DNA of 64,000 nucleotides. It comes from Alteripontixanthobacter maritimus (GTDB taxonomy: Bacteria; Pseudomonadota; Alphaproteobacteria; Sphingomonadales; Sphingomonadaceae). Where the stretch lies: the NCBI RefSeq assembly GCF_003340475.1, contig NZ_QBKA01000002.1, positions 2,594,197-2,658,196 on the forward strand, written 5' to 3'. The notes under the pieces were generated by a model. It was not told the origin of the DNA, did not search any database, and saw nothing but the letters and a program-made list of their open reading frames with translations. Of this stretch, positions 1 through 8,173 are shown in pieces. The translations under genes and the position numbers were made by a program. Position 1 is the first letter of the stretch; every line of letters begins with the position of its first letter.

Positions 1-269
1 CTACACCCAACGAAGACCGTCGGTATGAGCCGTTGCGCAAAGGCATCAATTCAAAGATCGACCGGTGGATCGATGCCGATACAGCGAACGACCGCGAAGC
101 GCGGCACAAGGCAGCCGCCGCTATTCGCACTGATCGTGCCCTCATTGTTAGGATAAACAGTTTCGATCCTACGGTGCGAGCCCGGTTCCAGCGCGACTGG
201 GAAACTATCGACGCTATGCGACCGCGCGATGGGCGCGGGGAACGCGGCCGCGCTATTGACGATGAGTAG
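1..269 (+). CDS. 3' end of an unidentified gene
   Basis: The reading frame is open from the left edge of the window (first full codon at 3) to a stop at 267-269, so the N-terminus is missing. The visible end is charged and Arg/Asp-rich, with no motif I recognise. It may belong to a longer plasmid protein, but I cannot name it. A TTG at 33 exists but does not look like a start, because the frame continues upstream of it. Confidence 0.4.
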   Translation, partial: TPNEDRRYEPLRKGINSKIDRWIDADTANDREARHKAAAAIRTDRALIVRINSFDPTVRARFQRDWETIDAMRPRDGRGERGRAIDDE

Positions 270-395
270 ATACGCCGCGCCAATGTCGGCTGACCGTATG
301 CCGCATCCTGCGCAGAGGCTTTCGCATGGATCGACACCGGGAAAAGCACGGCCACGCGCCAGAGGTCCAGCAGAAGAAGACTGAATGAAGAGAGT

Positions 396-479
396 GCCGG
401 TGTGAAGCCGGCGATAGAGAGGAAAAAAGGCGGAGCATAACGCTCGGCTAACGCCTCACCGGCTTCCATGAAAGGAAGC
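396..479 (+). promoter_or_regulatory. Structured leader with a hairpin over the ribosome binding site
   Basis: GCCGG at 396-400 can pair with CCGGC at 408-412. Alternatively GCCGGTG at 396-402 can pair with CACCGGC at 457-463, which would enclose AGGCG/CGCCT (428-432/452-456) and GAGC/GCTC (433-436/442-445). Directly before the start codon, GCTTCC (462-467) pairs with GGAAGC (474-479), and that right arm holds the Shine-Dalgarno of the gene at 484. The two pairings of 396-402 exclude each other, so the leader could act as a switch. The pairing is visible in the sequence; any regulation is inference. Confidence 0.45.
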
Positions 480-483
480 TGAA

Positions 484-1374
484 ATGACAGACAAACTACA
501 CCAATATGACAGCGACGTGCTGCTCGAACTCTTGGAGCAGGATGAACGCTACAAAGTCCTGCGGGCAGTGCCGCGATCATACACCGACATGCCCGAGGAT
601 GGATGTCCGCCGGATGGTCGTTGCATCGCGATTTTAGACTGTGAAACCACCGGCCTCGACATCGAGAACGACAAGCTGATCGAACTCGCTATCATGCTGA
701 TCTTCGTCGACAACGATGGTAAGGTTCTCCGGCATATGGGGCCGGTCAGTTGGCTGGAAGATCCGCAGGTCGTAATCGATCCGAAAATCACGTTGCTCAC
801 CGGGCTTGCCGCCCACCATTTGGTCGGCAAACAAATCAACGACGAGATGGCATCGGCGCTGATTGACCGGGCTGACATATGTTTGGCCCATAATGCTGCT
901 TTCGACTCAAAATGGATAGAGCAGCGCTATCCCGAGCATCGCGGGAAGGCGTGGGCGTGTTCCCTCGCTGAAATCGACTGGCTTACGCTGGGTTATGAAG
1001 GCCGCGCTCAGCAGCATCTGCTGGTGCAGCATGGCTGGTTTTCGAATGCGCACCGGGCTGGCGACGATGTCTGGTCACTGTTCCATCTGTTGCGGCAGCA
1101 ACAGGCCGGTCCAGGCAGCCATCCAATGTACACGCATCTGCAACGGTTGCTGACGACGTCAGCGACCAGCACGGTGCGGGTCGAAGCGGTGAATGCGCCC
1201 TACGCTGCAAAGAACCGGCTCAAAGCTCGCCAATACCGATGGAACCCGGACCGTAAACTTTGGACGAAGGAGCTCGCCCAGAACGACCTAGCCGCCGAAC
1301 GCAGCTGGTATCGAACGGAAGGTTTGCCGATGTTTCGCACAGTGCCGATCACTGCGCATGAACGTCATCGCTGA
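484..1374 (+). CDS. DnaQ-like DEDDh 3'-5' exonuclease
   Basis: Predicted cytosolic exonuclease of the DnaQ/epsilon fold, 296 aa. The three exonuclease motifs are visible: motif I with Asp52 and Glu54 (LDCETTGLD), motif II around Asp141 (HNAAFDSKW), and motif III with His190 and Asp195 (HRAGDD). The order D-E-D-H-D defines the DEDDh group. About 80 residues follow the catalytic domain and include a basic, Trp-containing stretch (RQYRWNPDRKLW) that may bind nucleic acid. ATG 484 follows AAAGGAAGC. It is the first gene of an accessory run and is followed by a second, unrelated exonuclease-like gene. The substrate is unknown; a role in plasmid or phage DNA metabolism is possible. Confidence 0.8.
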   Translation: MTDKLHQYDSDVLLELLEQDERYKVLRAVPRSYTDMPEDGCPPDGRCIAILDCETTGLDIENDKLIELAIMLIFVDNDGKVLRHMGPVSWLEDPQVVIDPKITLLTGLAAHHLVGKQINDEMASALIDRADICLAHNAAFDSKWIEQRYPEHRGKAWACSLAEIDWLTLGYEGRAQQHLLVQHGWFSNAHRAGDDVWSLFHLLRQQQAGPGSHPMYTHLQRLLTTSATSTVRVEAVNAPYAAKNRLKARQYRWNPDRKLWTKELAQNDLAAERSWYRTEGLPMFRTVPITAHERHR

Positions 1375-1407
1375 GCGCGCTTTCAACTCAACCAAACAAC
1401 AATCCGG

Positions 1408-1432
1408 GCCTGCCACTTTGGCAGGCTTTTTT
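1408..1432 (+). terminator. Intrinsic terminator or attenuator just before the next gene
   Basis: GCCTGCC (1408-1414) and GGCAGGC (1420-1426) form a perfect 7-bp stem with a 5-nt loop, followed by six T (1427-1432). The next Shine-Dalgarno (GAAGGA) begins four bases later and the start codon is at 1448. The hairpin therefore sits inside the leader of the next gene and could end transcription from 484 or act as an attenuator. Confidence 0.7.
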
Positions 1433-1447
1433 ATTGAAGGACTTATT

Positions 1448-2293
1448 ATGTCAAATTCCGAATATGATTTCGAATGCCTGCTCCAGCAACAGGCCAGTAA
1501 ATTTTCCATGCGCGCTGGCGGTGAAAACGAAAGCGAGGTGAAGGTTTTCATCATCGCCGATTTCGAGTTCTCTTACGACCGGTCGCGCCACGAAGGTTAC
1601 ATGGTTCAAGAAGGTGCTAGTGCGCAGACCAGCATCCGCTGGCCGTTCCACCGGATCGCCGCCGCATCCTGGCAAGTCATGCGCTTCCTTCCGGGTCTGG
1701 AAACCCCGCAAATTGAACCGCCAGTGGTTTTGTCGAGCGATAACCAGACCGAAGCCGAAATGGTCAAGGCATTCTTCGATGCGGTTATCGGGGAGCCGAC
1801 CGCCAAGCTCGTGAGCTGGGGCGGCGAGACCCGCGACCTGGCAGTGCTGCGGCGCATGGCCGAAGAAAACGACCTGCTGCTTCCGCCCCAGATCGCGGAG
1901 CTTTCTCCGCTGGCCTGCACCCGGATCGATCTGTGCGATGCCACCGCGGTGCGGGCCGAGCGGGTCCATCTTGCCGAATATGCCGCGGCTTGTTCCATTC
2001 CCGCCAAACCTTCCCCCAGCAAGTCGGTCGGGAAATATGTCGAGCATGAGGACTGGGTGAAGGTCGAGGAACAGGTGTTGGCGGATGTGATGACAACCAC
2101 CGTCATTCTGATCCTTCATTTGACTGCCAGAGGCGTCGTAACCTGCGACAGAATCGCGACGATCATGAAGCTGGCTCAGTCTGCCGCAACGGCCTTTCCA
2201 TCCAACGCCTTTGTCACGCGTACATTTCTGCCTTGGGCGCGGGCACGTCAGGCAGCCGCTGGTCTGCGCGGCACTGTCTACCGCCCCGAATGA
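1448..2293 (+). CDS. PolB-like predicted 3'-5' exonuclease
   Basis: 281 aa, starting at ATG 1448 after GAAGGACTT. The N-terminal strand IIADFEF carries an Asp38/Glu40 pair, and SWGGETRDLAVLRRMA lies about 100 residues later. This layout matches the predicted 3'-5' exonucleases related to the B-family polymerase proofreading domain (Pfam DNA_pol_B_exo2). The C-terminal helix with EQVLADVMTTTVI would supply the last motif. It lies directly downstream of a DnaQ-type exonuclease with a terminator-like hairpin between them. Fold assignment is fairly secure; activity and substrate are inferred. Confidence 0.65.
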   Translation: MSNSEYDFECLLQQQASKFSMRAGGENESEVKVFIIADFEFSYDRSRHEGYMVQEGASAQTSIRWPFHRIAAASWQVMRFLPGLETPQIEPPVVLSSDNQTEAEMVKAFFDAVIGEPTAKLVSWGGETRDLAVLRRMAEENDLLLPPQIAELSPLACTRIDLCDATAVRAERVHLAEYAAACSIPAKPSPSKSVGKYVEHEDWVKVEEQVLADVMTTTVILILHLTARGVVTCDRIATIMKLAQSAATAFPSNAFVTRTFLPWARARQAAAGLRGTVYRPE

Positions 2294-2387
2294 TCGATCA
2301 ATCAGAGCAATAGGAGAAGCCATTATGTAGCAAACGCACCAAGCTGACAGCGGGCCACACGCTGCAACGAAATATCGAACAAACCGA

Positions 2388-2419
2388 GCCGCACGACATT
2401 CTGTCGGAGCGGCTTTTTT
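2388..2419 (+). terminator. Second intrinsic terminator or attenuator before a start codon
   Basis: GCCGC (2388-2392) pairs with GCGGC (2409-2413), and CGACA (2394-2398) with TGTCG (2402-2406), leaving a 3-nt loop and a small internal bulge. Six T follow (2414-2419). GAAGGA comes six bases later and the gene starts at 2440. The arrangement (stem, T6, TAT, GAAGGA, ATG) closely resembles the one before 1448. Confidence 0.65.
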
Positions 2420-2439
2420 ATATTTGAAGGAAATACATC

Positions 2440-3084
2440 ATGGCGAAGAAGCCGAAGAAAGTAACCAAGGCCGAGAAGGCAAGGACCGAAAATCTGCCCG
2501 ATATAATCGATATCGGAGGAGAGGTAATCAAACCAACCCAGCTCTACATGGACAACGGTCGCAAGCCGTCGGCCTCTGGTCCATGGACCGACGAGCCGGA
2601 CAAGCTGTCTTGGACTGACCCGGCCACAGAACTGCATTGCACCATTTTGCGAATGCCGGATGGCGCACTTGCTGGCTTTGTAGCGGTGCCGTTGCAGCAT
2701 CCGCTCTTCGGGTTCGACCATGAAGCAATCCCGGCCGATGTCAGCGTCGAAGCATATGGTGGTCTGAACTATTCGGAACCGTGTGATGACAGAGGGCCAG
2801 AGGCTACCTCCGTCTGTCATACGCACGATTTCGTGCGTGGGCGCGATGCGAGAAAACAAGAATGGTGGTTCGGGTTTCGCTGCAATCACCGCAATGATTT
2901 TCTACCTGGCCGCGGCAACAGCCATCTGCGTGATGAAGAGGGACGAACCTATCGCGGCACCGCATTCGTTTTCAAACAATGCACGCTGCTTGCGCAGCAG
3001 CTCGCAAATATCGATGCCGAAGATACAAAGCAGACAGCGACCAAACAGATCGCGCCACCGACTTCCAACGGAAAGGGGGTGTAA
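2440..3084 (+). CDS. Conserved hypothetical accessory protein
   Basis: 214 aa with a Lys-rich N-terminal tail (residues 2-15) and a mixed domain rich in Cys, His and Trp (GGLNYSEPC, HTHDF, WWFGFRCNHRNDF). I do not recognise a catalytic signature; the spaced Cys and His residues could bind metal. ATG 2440 follows GAAGGAAATACATC. It is the third gene of the run and lies 1 bp upstream of the next. Plasmid and phage genomes carry many proteins of this look, but I assign no function. Confidence 0.6.
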   Translation: MAKKPKKVTKAEKARTENLPDIIDIGGEVIKPTQLYMDNGRKPSASGPWTDEPDKLSWTDPATELHCTILRMPDGALAGFVAVPLQHPLFGFDHEAIPADVSVEAYGGLNYSEPCDDRGPEATSVCHTHDFVRGRDARKQEWWFGFRCNHRNDFLPGRGNSHLRDEEGRTYRGTAFVFKQCTLLAQQLANIDAEDTKQTATKQIAPPTSNGKGV

Positions 3085-3085
3085 G

Positions 3086-3907
3086 ATGGAGAACGCATCA
3101 TACGAACAACTCCGGAACTCGCGGCTGCCGTGGGGTTACTGGCTCCAGGCAACCGGGGATCGGAATCCCCGCAAAGCTCTCGTCGATGAAGATGGCAATT
3201 ACTGGTCGTCAATCCGCCAATATCTCTGGGTGGACCGGTTGCGCATGGCCGAGCCTGAAAATCCCGGCACGCTCCATGATTACCTGGAGTTCTTGCTATC
3301 GGTGCTCGTGGCGCTCGACCGGCGCATCGTGCCCATCGAAGAGGCGGTCGAAGATCTCTTCCACAATTGGCACCAGGCCAGGTTCTATTGCGCGTGGCTG
3401 GATGGCCTGGGCCTTACTGTCCCGTCGCACAGTGCCGATATCTTCGGCAGCCGACTACCCACTGAAGCGCAAGCGATCATTGTCATGCTGGCAAGCACGC
3501 GGACCCGGGAAGATGTGCCACTGTCGATAGGGCTGCCGACTTTGCGGCATCGCAGCGGGCTGGAGCCGGCCTCTGACGCCGAGGAACGGGAGGAAGTGAT
3601 CGCTCAGCTTGAAGCCTTTGCCGACACGCTGGATTATCGGTTCGAGCGCGCGCGGATCGGAACAAAGGACGCAATCACGCTCGTAGGGAAAGACGTCGGC
3701 CCTAATATGCCGCTCCGACGCGTTTTATGGACGATAACGTTTACCGACGCCTATGCGCAAGATCGGTTCTATCTCTGGCTGCTGGCCCGGATCGACCGAT
3801 GGCAAACTTGGGGCGAGCTCGCTCATCGTAAAGGTGGCCGCGCCCTAAGCGAGCATCTGTTGCGGCTGAAGTTCGCTAACGAAAAGATCGATTTGTCGGC
3901 CGACTGA
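3086..3907 (+). CDS. Hypothetical protein, coupled to the upstream gene
   Basis: 273 aa. ATG 3086 is preceded by GGAAAGGGGG, which overlaps the end of the previous gene, so the two are probably translated together. The protein is rich in Trp, Arg and Leu, soluble, and without a signal peptide or membrane segment. No known motif is evident. The open frame extends upstream of 3086 inside the previous gene, but the strong Shine-Dalgarno decides for 3086. Confidence 0.55.
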   Translation: MENASYEQLRNSRLPWGYWLQATGDRNPRKALVDEDGNYWSSIRQYLWVDRLRMAEPENPGTLHDYLEFLLSVLVALDRRIVPIEEAVEDLFHNWHQARFYCAWLDGLGLTVPSHSADIFGSRLPTEAQAIIVMLASTRTREDVPLSIGLPTLRHRSGLEPASDAEEREEVIAQLEAFADTLDYRFERARIGTKDAITLVGKDVGPNMPLRRVLWTITFTDAYAQDRFYLWLLARIDRWQTWGELAHRKGGRALSEHLLRLKFANEKIDLSAD

Positions 3908-3990
3908 TCGCTGTTCGCCAACCGTAGAACCCATGAATGAGCGCGTGGTAGCTGTGGCTGCCGCGCGCTTGTGCAATTTCAGGACAAGCT

Positions 3991-4569
3991 ATGAGCTATA
4001 TTCGTCACCCCGAGCGGGTGGTCGCATTTTCGATCGTCTACAGTACGCAGCGACACAACCCCTCGCCAGCAATTCGCACGATCGGTGCGTTCACCGCGGT
4101 GCGCCGCAATAGCGATGACGTATCGTTCGGTCAGCACCAATTTGCCTATCCCAATCAAGAAGGCAGCACGCCGCTAGCCGACATGGCATCGCTGGCAAAT
4201 CCGCAGACCGATTGTCTCGGCAGCGTCATCCTTCCACCTTCGCGTCATGCTCTACAAGCGAGCGGAGTGTATGATCCCGTCGCGGCGCGCAGCCGCGCGC
4301 TGCCAATACCAGCGAGGCACTGCTTCCGCCGATGCCACTTTCTCCAGACCAATATGCGCACGTTTCGCGGGATATCACGGCAGAACGGCATCAGCCTTGA
4401 GCGGCCGTTATCGACCGATACCATGTATGCGGCCTACGCACCCGAGCGCGCCCAGGCGATATGGGTAAACTGGGTTACGTTGGCGCTGGTGAGGGATCCA
4501 GACCGCGCATCGCTGCTCGCAGCGCATCGAGCGTGGAACATGATAGAGCGCGCAAGAGTGGCGCGATAA
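3991..4569 (+). CDS. Hypothetical protein
   Basis: 192 aa starting at ATG 3991 after CAGGACAAGCT. Before it, 3934-3967 contains a GC-rich imperfect inverted repeat (AGCGCG and CGCGCT as outer arms), echoing the hairpins before the two preceding leader-type starts. The protein has a central Arg/Cys-rich part and a helical C-terminus (residues 155-192). I recognise no family. Confidence 0.4.
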   Translation: MSYIRHPERVVAFSIVYSTQRHNPSPAIRTIGAFTAVRRNSDDVSFGQHQFAYPNQEGSTPLADMASLANPQTDCLGSVILPPSRHALQASGVYDPVAARSRALPIPARHCFRRCHFLQTNMRTFRGISRQNGISLERPLSTDTMYAAYAPERAQAIWVNWVTLALVRDPDRASLLAAHRAWNMIERARVAR

Positions 4570-4630
4570 TTTCGATACTAAGCTCATAGCGGAAGCGCTA
4601 CTCAAAAATCTCCAGCGCGGTCTCGTTCCA

Positions 4631-5203
4631 TCAGTGATAGTCAAACACCGGATGCCCCACTGTACTGGCTGCTTCCCACCCAATGTTCGCCAACAGGTTC
4701 AGGTTTTGGCAGGTGAACACATATCTGACCTCTTCTGGGTCGGACTCAGTATCCCTGTGCTTGGCTCTCGTGAGCCATTTGCTGCGCGGAGACTGGCCGC
4801 GCTCAAGGCGTGACAGCGTTCCAATAGAAATGCCTATCTCACGAGAGAGTTCGCGCAGCGTTAGGTCCAGCTCTTTCCGCCCTGCCCGTAGGGCTTGGGC
4901 CAAATCCTGCTGCGTATCACTAATCGATGACAGCGTGGGCCAACCACTTCCTGCCTTCTCTGCGAGATCTGACCATTCCAGGTTCAGCGCCCCCATAATC
5001 TTGTACAGAGTGGCATAAGTCGGCAACCGGCGGCCAGACTCGATGCGCGAAATAGTTTCCTGAGGCACCTCGGCAAGCTCTGCCAACTCTTTTTGGGTCA
5101 GCTTCACACCATCATTATCCCGGCGCTTCTCCCGAATGATCTGACCAATATCATCTTTGAGAGGTCCGTAGCCGCTCGGAAGTAGGGTTTTTCTGGGTTT
5201 CAC
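4631..5203 (-). CDS. Regulator with two XRE helix-turn-helix domains
   Basis: About 190 aa if started at GTG 5203; in-frame starts also exist at 5272 and 5308, but these would place the dyad at 5226-5251 inside the gene. Two consecutive HTH_XRE domains are visible. The first contains LTQKELAELAEVPQETISRIESG, the second LTLRELSREIGISIGTLSRLERG, each with the recognition-helix pattern xTISRIExG or xTLSRLExG. A third, short C-terminal part has no obvious fold. It is divergent from another double-XRE protein. Tandem XRE domains suggest binding of extended or repeated operators, and autoregulation is likely. Confidence 0.75.
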   Translation of the reverse strand: MKPRKTLLPSGYGPLKDDIGQIIREKRRDNDGVKLTQKELAELAEVPQETISRIESGRRLPTYATLYKIMGALNLEWSDLAEKAGSGWPTLSSISDTQQDLAQALRAGRKELDLTLRELSREIGISIGTLSRLERGQSPRSKWLTRAKHRDTESDPEEVRYVFTCQNLNLLANIGWEAASTVGHPVFDYH

Positions 5204-5225
5204 AATTAATTTACCGCTAGAATAT

Positions 5226-5251
5226 GACGTTGTTCCGTAGCGGACAACGTC
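5226..5251. promoter_or_regulatory. 26-bp dyad between two divergent XRE genes
   Basis: GACGTTGTTCCG, then TAG, then CGGACAACGTC. The arms match except for one extra T in the left arm. The dyad sits between the leftward regulator (start near 5203) and the rightward methyltransferase fusion (possible start 5271). This is where an operator controlling both divergent promoters would be expected. The symmetry is visible; the bound protein is inferred to be one of the two XRE proteins. Confidence 0.6.
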
Positions 5252-5270
5252 GAAATCTACAAGCTGGTCC

Positions 5271-6470
5271 ATGAAAGCCACAAAAACCAGTTCGCCGGCC
5301 AACCGCACAGCGCGTAAGCCAGATTTTAACCCAGGTGCCCAGCAGAGTCAGTTCTATACCGAGCCCGGTGTCAAGAAGGATTTCTTTAAGACGATAGGTG
5401 GCCGTACCGATTTCGATAACCTTCCGCATGTCGAACCCAGCACTGGCAGCGTCTCCGCAAACCACTGCCATCGTAGCTCGCCTTGCGCACACCTTGAAGA
5501 CGATAATGGCGTCGCCATGCAGAACTCGCCACCCAGTGAGGCAGCTCGGACGGATTCAAAGCTGTCGGATACCCATCCTCTATGTCGGAGCCTGCGCGAG
5601 GCGAGGGAAGCGGCAGAACTCTCCGAGGCGTCCTTGGGAATTCGGGTTGGGCTTACCTGTCAGACCATTAAGCGTCTGGAAAGAGGTCTTGGGTCGATCG
5701 GAAACCTGATAACGGTAATGGGTGAGCTGAAAGTGCAAATTGCCGATATCGGACCCGGCAAAACGCTGCCTGAAAAATTGCAGAAGCGCCGTATAAAGCT
5801 GTTTCTAACACCACACAAATTATCGACGGAGGCAGGTATATCGCCCGAAGCGATCCGGAACGTCGAATCCGGGAATGGCACTCTTGGCAGCCTTTTTACA
5901 CTTCTTTCGGTTCTCGCGCCGAAAGCCAAGCTGACAACGCCTAAGCGTCCAGCGGTGGACCCGGTAGATAAAGCGGATCCAGACAGCCGCTTCACACCGC
6001 CGGAGTTCATGGACGCAATTTATGATGCCTTCGGACAAATCGACCTCGATCCATGCGCCAACGACCTGAGCACCGTTAAAGCCTGCCGCCGTATCCTGCT
6101 ATCCGAAGGAGGTGACGGATTGGCAGCCTGCTGGAACGGGCGGTTCGTTTTCGTGAACCCTCCGTTTTCCGCAATCGTGGCTTGGTTGGAATACGCGCAT
6201 GCACAGTGGCGGGCAGGCCATGCCGAAACTATAGCTTGCCTGGTGCCGATCAGAACCGATCATCGGTTCTTTCACGACACGCTCAGGCACCAAGCGGATA
6301 TCTTCATCGTCAGAGGACGAGTGGGCTTCGAAACCCCCAGCGGCAAGAAGCAGAGTAATTTTCAGCCGCTTGTGCTCGTCGTTTTTGGTGCAACGGAACG
6401 GCAAAAGGCGCGCTACCAGAAGGCAGCGGACGGTTTTTGGATCGACCGAGTTGCGGACACATCGAAGTAA
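5271..6470 (+). CDS. XRE-XRE-Dam fusion: phage-type N6-adenine DNA methyltransferase
   Basis: Up to 399 aa. An internal ATG at 5517 (317 aa) is an alternative start, since the first 82 residues carry no domain. Residues 100-155 and about 163-220 are two XRE-type helix-turn-helix units (GIRVGLTCQTIKRLERG and STEAGISPEAIRNVESG). From about residue 240 follows a phage-type Dam domain (Pfam Dam): FTPPEFMDAI, IDLDPCAN and the catalytic FVNPPFS. Predicted to methylate adenine in DNA. Fusion of two HTH units to a Dam domain is unusual and may couple methylation to operator binding. It is divergent from a second double-XRE gene. Confidence 0.75.
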   Translation: MKATKTSSPANRTARKPDFNPGAQQSQFYTEPGVKKDFFKTIGGRTDFDNLPHVEPSTGSVSANHCHRSSPCAHLEDDNGVAMQNSPPSEAARTDSKLSDTHPLCRSLREAREAAELSEASLGIRVGLTCQTIKRLERGLGSIGNLITVMGELKVQIADIGPGKTLPEKLQKRRIKLFLTPHKLSTEAGISPEAIRNVESGNGTLGSLFTLLSVLAPKAKLTTPKRPAVDPVDKADPDSRFTPPEFMDAIYDAFGQIDLDPCANDLSTVKACRRILLSEGGDGLAACWNGRFVFVNPPFSAIVAWLEYAHAQWRAGHAETIACLVPIRTDHRFFHDTLRHQADIFIVRGRVGFETPSGKKQSNFQPLVLVVFGATERQKARYQKAADGFWIDRVADTSK

Positions 6471-6616
6471 CGCAAATGCAAATAAGCCAAGGTTATCTGG
6501 CGCAGATTCGAAGTCTGTCAGGGAAACCCTTCCTGTGCGGCAAAAGAGACACTTAGATGGACTTATAGGAAATTTAACTGATCGGATTACGGTTTATCAG
6601 ACGACTAGTTTCGAAG

Positions 6617-6808
6617 TTGCGAAAAATATTCGTAAAAACTCCGAAGGATTACACGCGCGACGAGATTGACACTCTGATTAGAAACTACGTCAATTCATTT
6701 GACGAAAGGAAAGCTAACCCCGCGATGGAAAACGAGCCCGAGTGGGACCACGCATTATCCGAGGCTTCGGAAGCGCCCAAGCCTTCTGAGTTGCAGAGAT
6801 TTGATTAA
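6617..6808 (+). CDS. Possible small hypothetical protein
   Basis: 63 aa, acidic and hydrophilic, with a possible TTG start and no clear Shine-Dalgarno. It lies in AT-richer DNA after the Dam fusion. Nothing but the open frame and a plausible composition supports it. Confidence 0.25.
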   Translation: MRKIFVKTPKDYTRDEIDTLIRNYVNSFDERKANPAMENEPEWDHALSEASEAPKPSELQRFD

Positions 6809-7345
6809 TGTATTTGCTTAATGATCAATATTCAGCAATCGCAATAATATTAAGACAGTTGAGGGGGCGATATTTCGGATAATGCCCTCTAAATGATCAG
6901 CAATCGACATTCGTTATTTTGCGATATCCATATTCAGCATTTTATGCATAGCGAGGCGAGAACGTTTGTGAGGTTTGTTCGGCAGATAAGTTAAGCTTGC
7001 GTACCACTCTATCGATACAGCTGCAACGTTCGATACTATCGTGATAATCCTCTGCAGCGCTTCAGGTTGACGAGGCAGGCGGAATTTTAGTAGCTGCCAA
7101 ACAAAGGTTCAGCTGCGCTAACTCAGTCGTAAGACCGAACGCTGGATCACCAATTCTTATTCCAGTCCGAGAGATCACTGGGATGTCGCGCGTCAGCATT
7201 GCGCCCCATATCGGCCATTCGCAATGCCGTTGCCTGTAGCTAAAAGCGGTCATTCTGAAAGATCGAAGCGATTATCGACGTGGATGCAGGTAATCGGCGC
7301 CTTGATCTCTTTCCGAGCCAGCTAACAAAGTCCCCATTCATCGCT
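6809..7345. other. 537-bp intergenic region, no gene recognised
   Basis: AT-rich at its left end, with TCAGCAATCG twice (near 6832 and 6898) and TATTCAGCA twice. I see no tRNA, no convincing coding frame and no clear promoter. It separates the intact accessory genes from the decayed operon. Confidence 0.5.
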
Positions 7346-8143
7346 TCATCGATATCGGGAATTTATGTAAGAAACGTATGAAGCGGCCTTATCGGTCGTG
7401 AATGCACCAGCACACCATGAAATCCATGCGGAGGCCAGCGTCGTCACAACAACCGTAGCCAAGATGATCGCACTGTCGTTCTGTTAGGATTCAATCCCGA
7501 GGCCCGCCTAGGCCATCAGCAGCAGGATAGCCCAATCCCGCGGTAAACGGATAGCTTAAGCGCCGATAACCATAATCACGGCGATCAGACCCGCTGCCAC
7601 AAACGGCCCTGCCGTCAGATCCATCGCAGCAGCCACCTGTGTCATGTTGAGTCCGGTCACAACTAGCGCCCACGTCCCGAACAGAGCGATTGGTGCACAG
7701 TCATACCAAGCGACCGGCGCCGTCTTTGCTGTCAGCTCCCGATAGGCCAGAGCCAAACACACGAACTAGGTCAAAACGACAATCAGCCCCCAACCGATCG
7801 GAGCAAACGGCGTCGCTGCGTTGGCGACTAACGCACCGGCGTAATACAGTGCAAAGCGGTCCAGTACTCCGTTATTACGCTCTTTCGGGCGCGCCTGAAA
7901 AACAGCAAACGCGAGACAACTCAGAAAGATCGGTGCCCAAACGGCGAAGGTAAAGGGAGCCGGGGTGAAATCCGACTGGTCCAGATAATAAACTGTCTGG
8001 ATATCCCCGCGCGCCTTGCCTTCCGTGAAGGAGCCGGTCCCGATGGCGAGGTTGGTAAACAACATCACGCCAGTCAGCACGGCGATAGTTATTTGCCGGG
8101 CCAGGCCATAAAAAAAGGGTTAGCGATGTTTGACAGATTGCAT
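7346..8143 (-). pseudogene. TspO/MBR-like membrane protein with five nonsense codons
   Basis: From ATG 8143 (after AAAGGTAACGGCTC) one single frame can be read for about 265 codons to TGA at 7346-7348. It is interrupted only by in-frame stops: TAA 8120-8122, TAG 7766-7768, TAA 7556-7558, TAG 7508-7510 and TAA 7484-7486. The text between them is continuous membrane protein with several hydrophobic helices and the TspO-like stretch DFTPAPFTFAVWAPIFL. All five stops fit single base changes from Gln, Trp or Lys codons. No frameshift is needed. Non-functional if standard decoding applies. It is the last gene of a decayed three-gene operon. Confidence 0.65.
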
Positions 8144-8173
8144 GAGCCGTTACCTTTCTTCTGATGTTGCGCT

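Noticed and set aside
1451..2323. Long minus-strand frame opposite the PolB-like exonuclease gene
   Set aside because: It is the mirror of a real GC-rich gene; the plus strand has the Shine-Dalgarno, terminator context and domain motifs.
5217..5492. Minus-strand open frame of 91 codons overlapping the dyad and the 5' end of the Dam fusion
   Set aside because: It would cover the operator-like dyad, has no recognised pattern and conflicts with the divergent layout of two well-supported XRE genes.
6822..6910. Short repeated words (TCAGCAATCG twice) as possible iterons
   Set aside because: Only two copies with uneven context and no replication initiator gene nearby.
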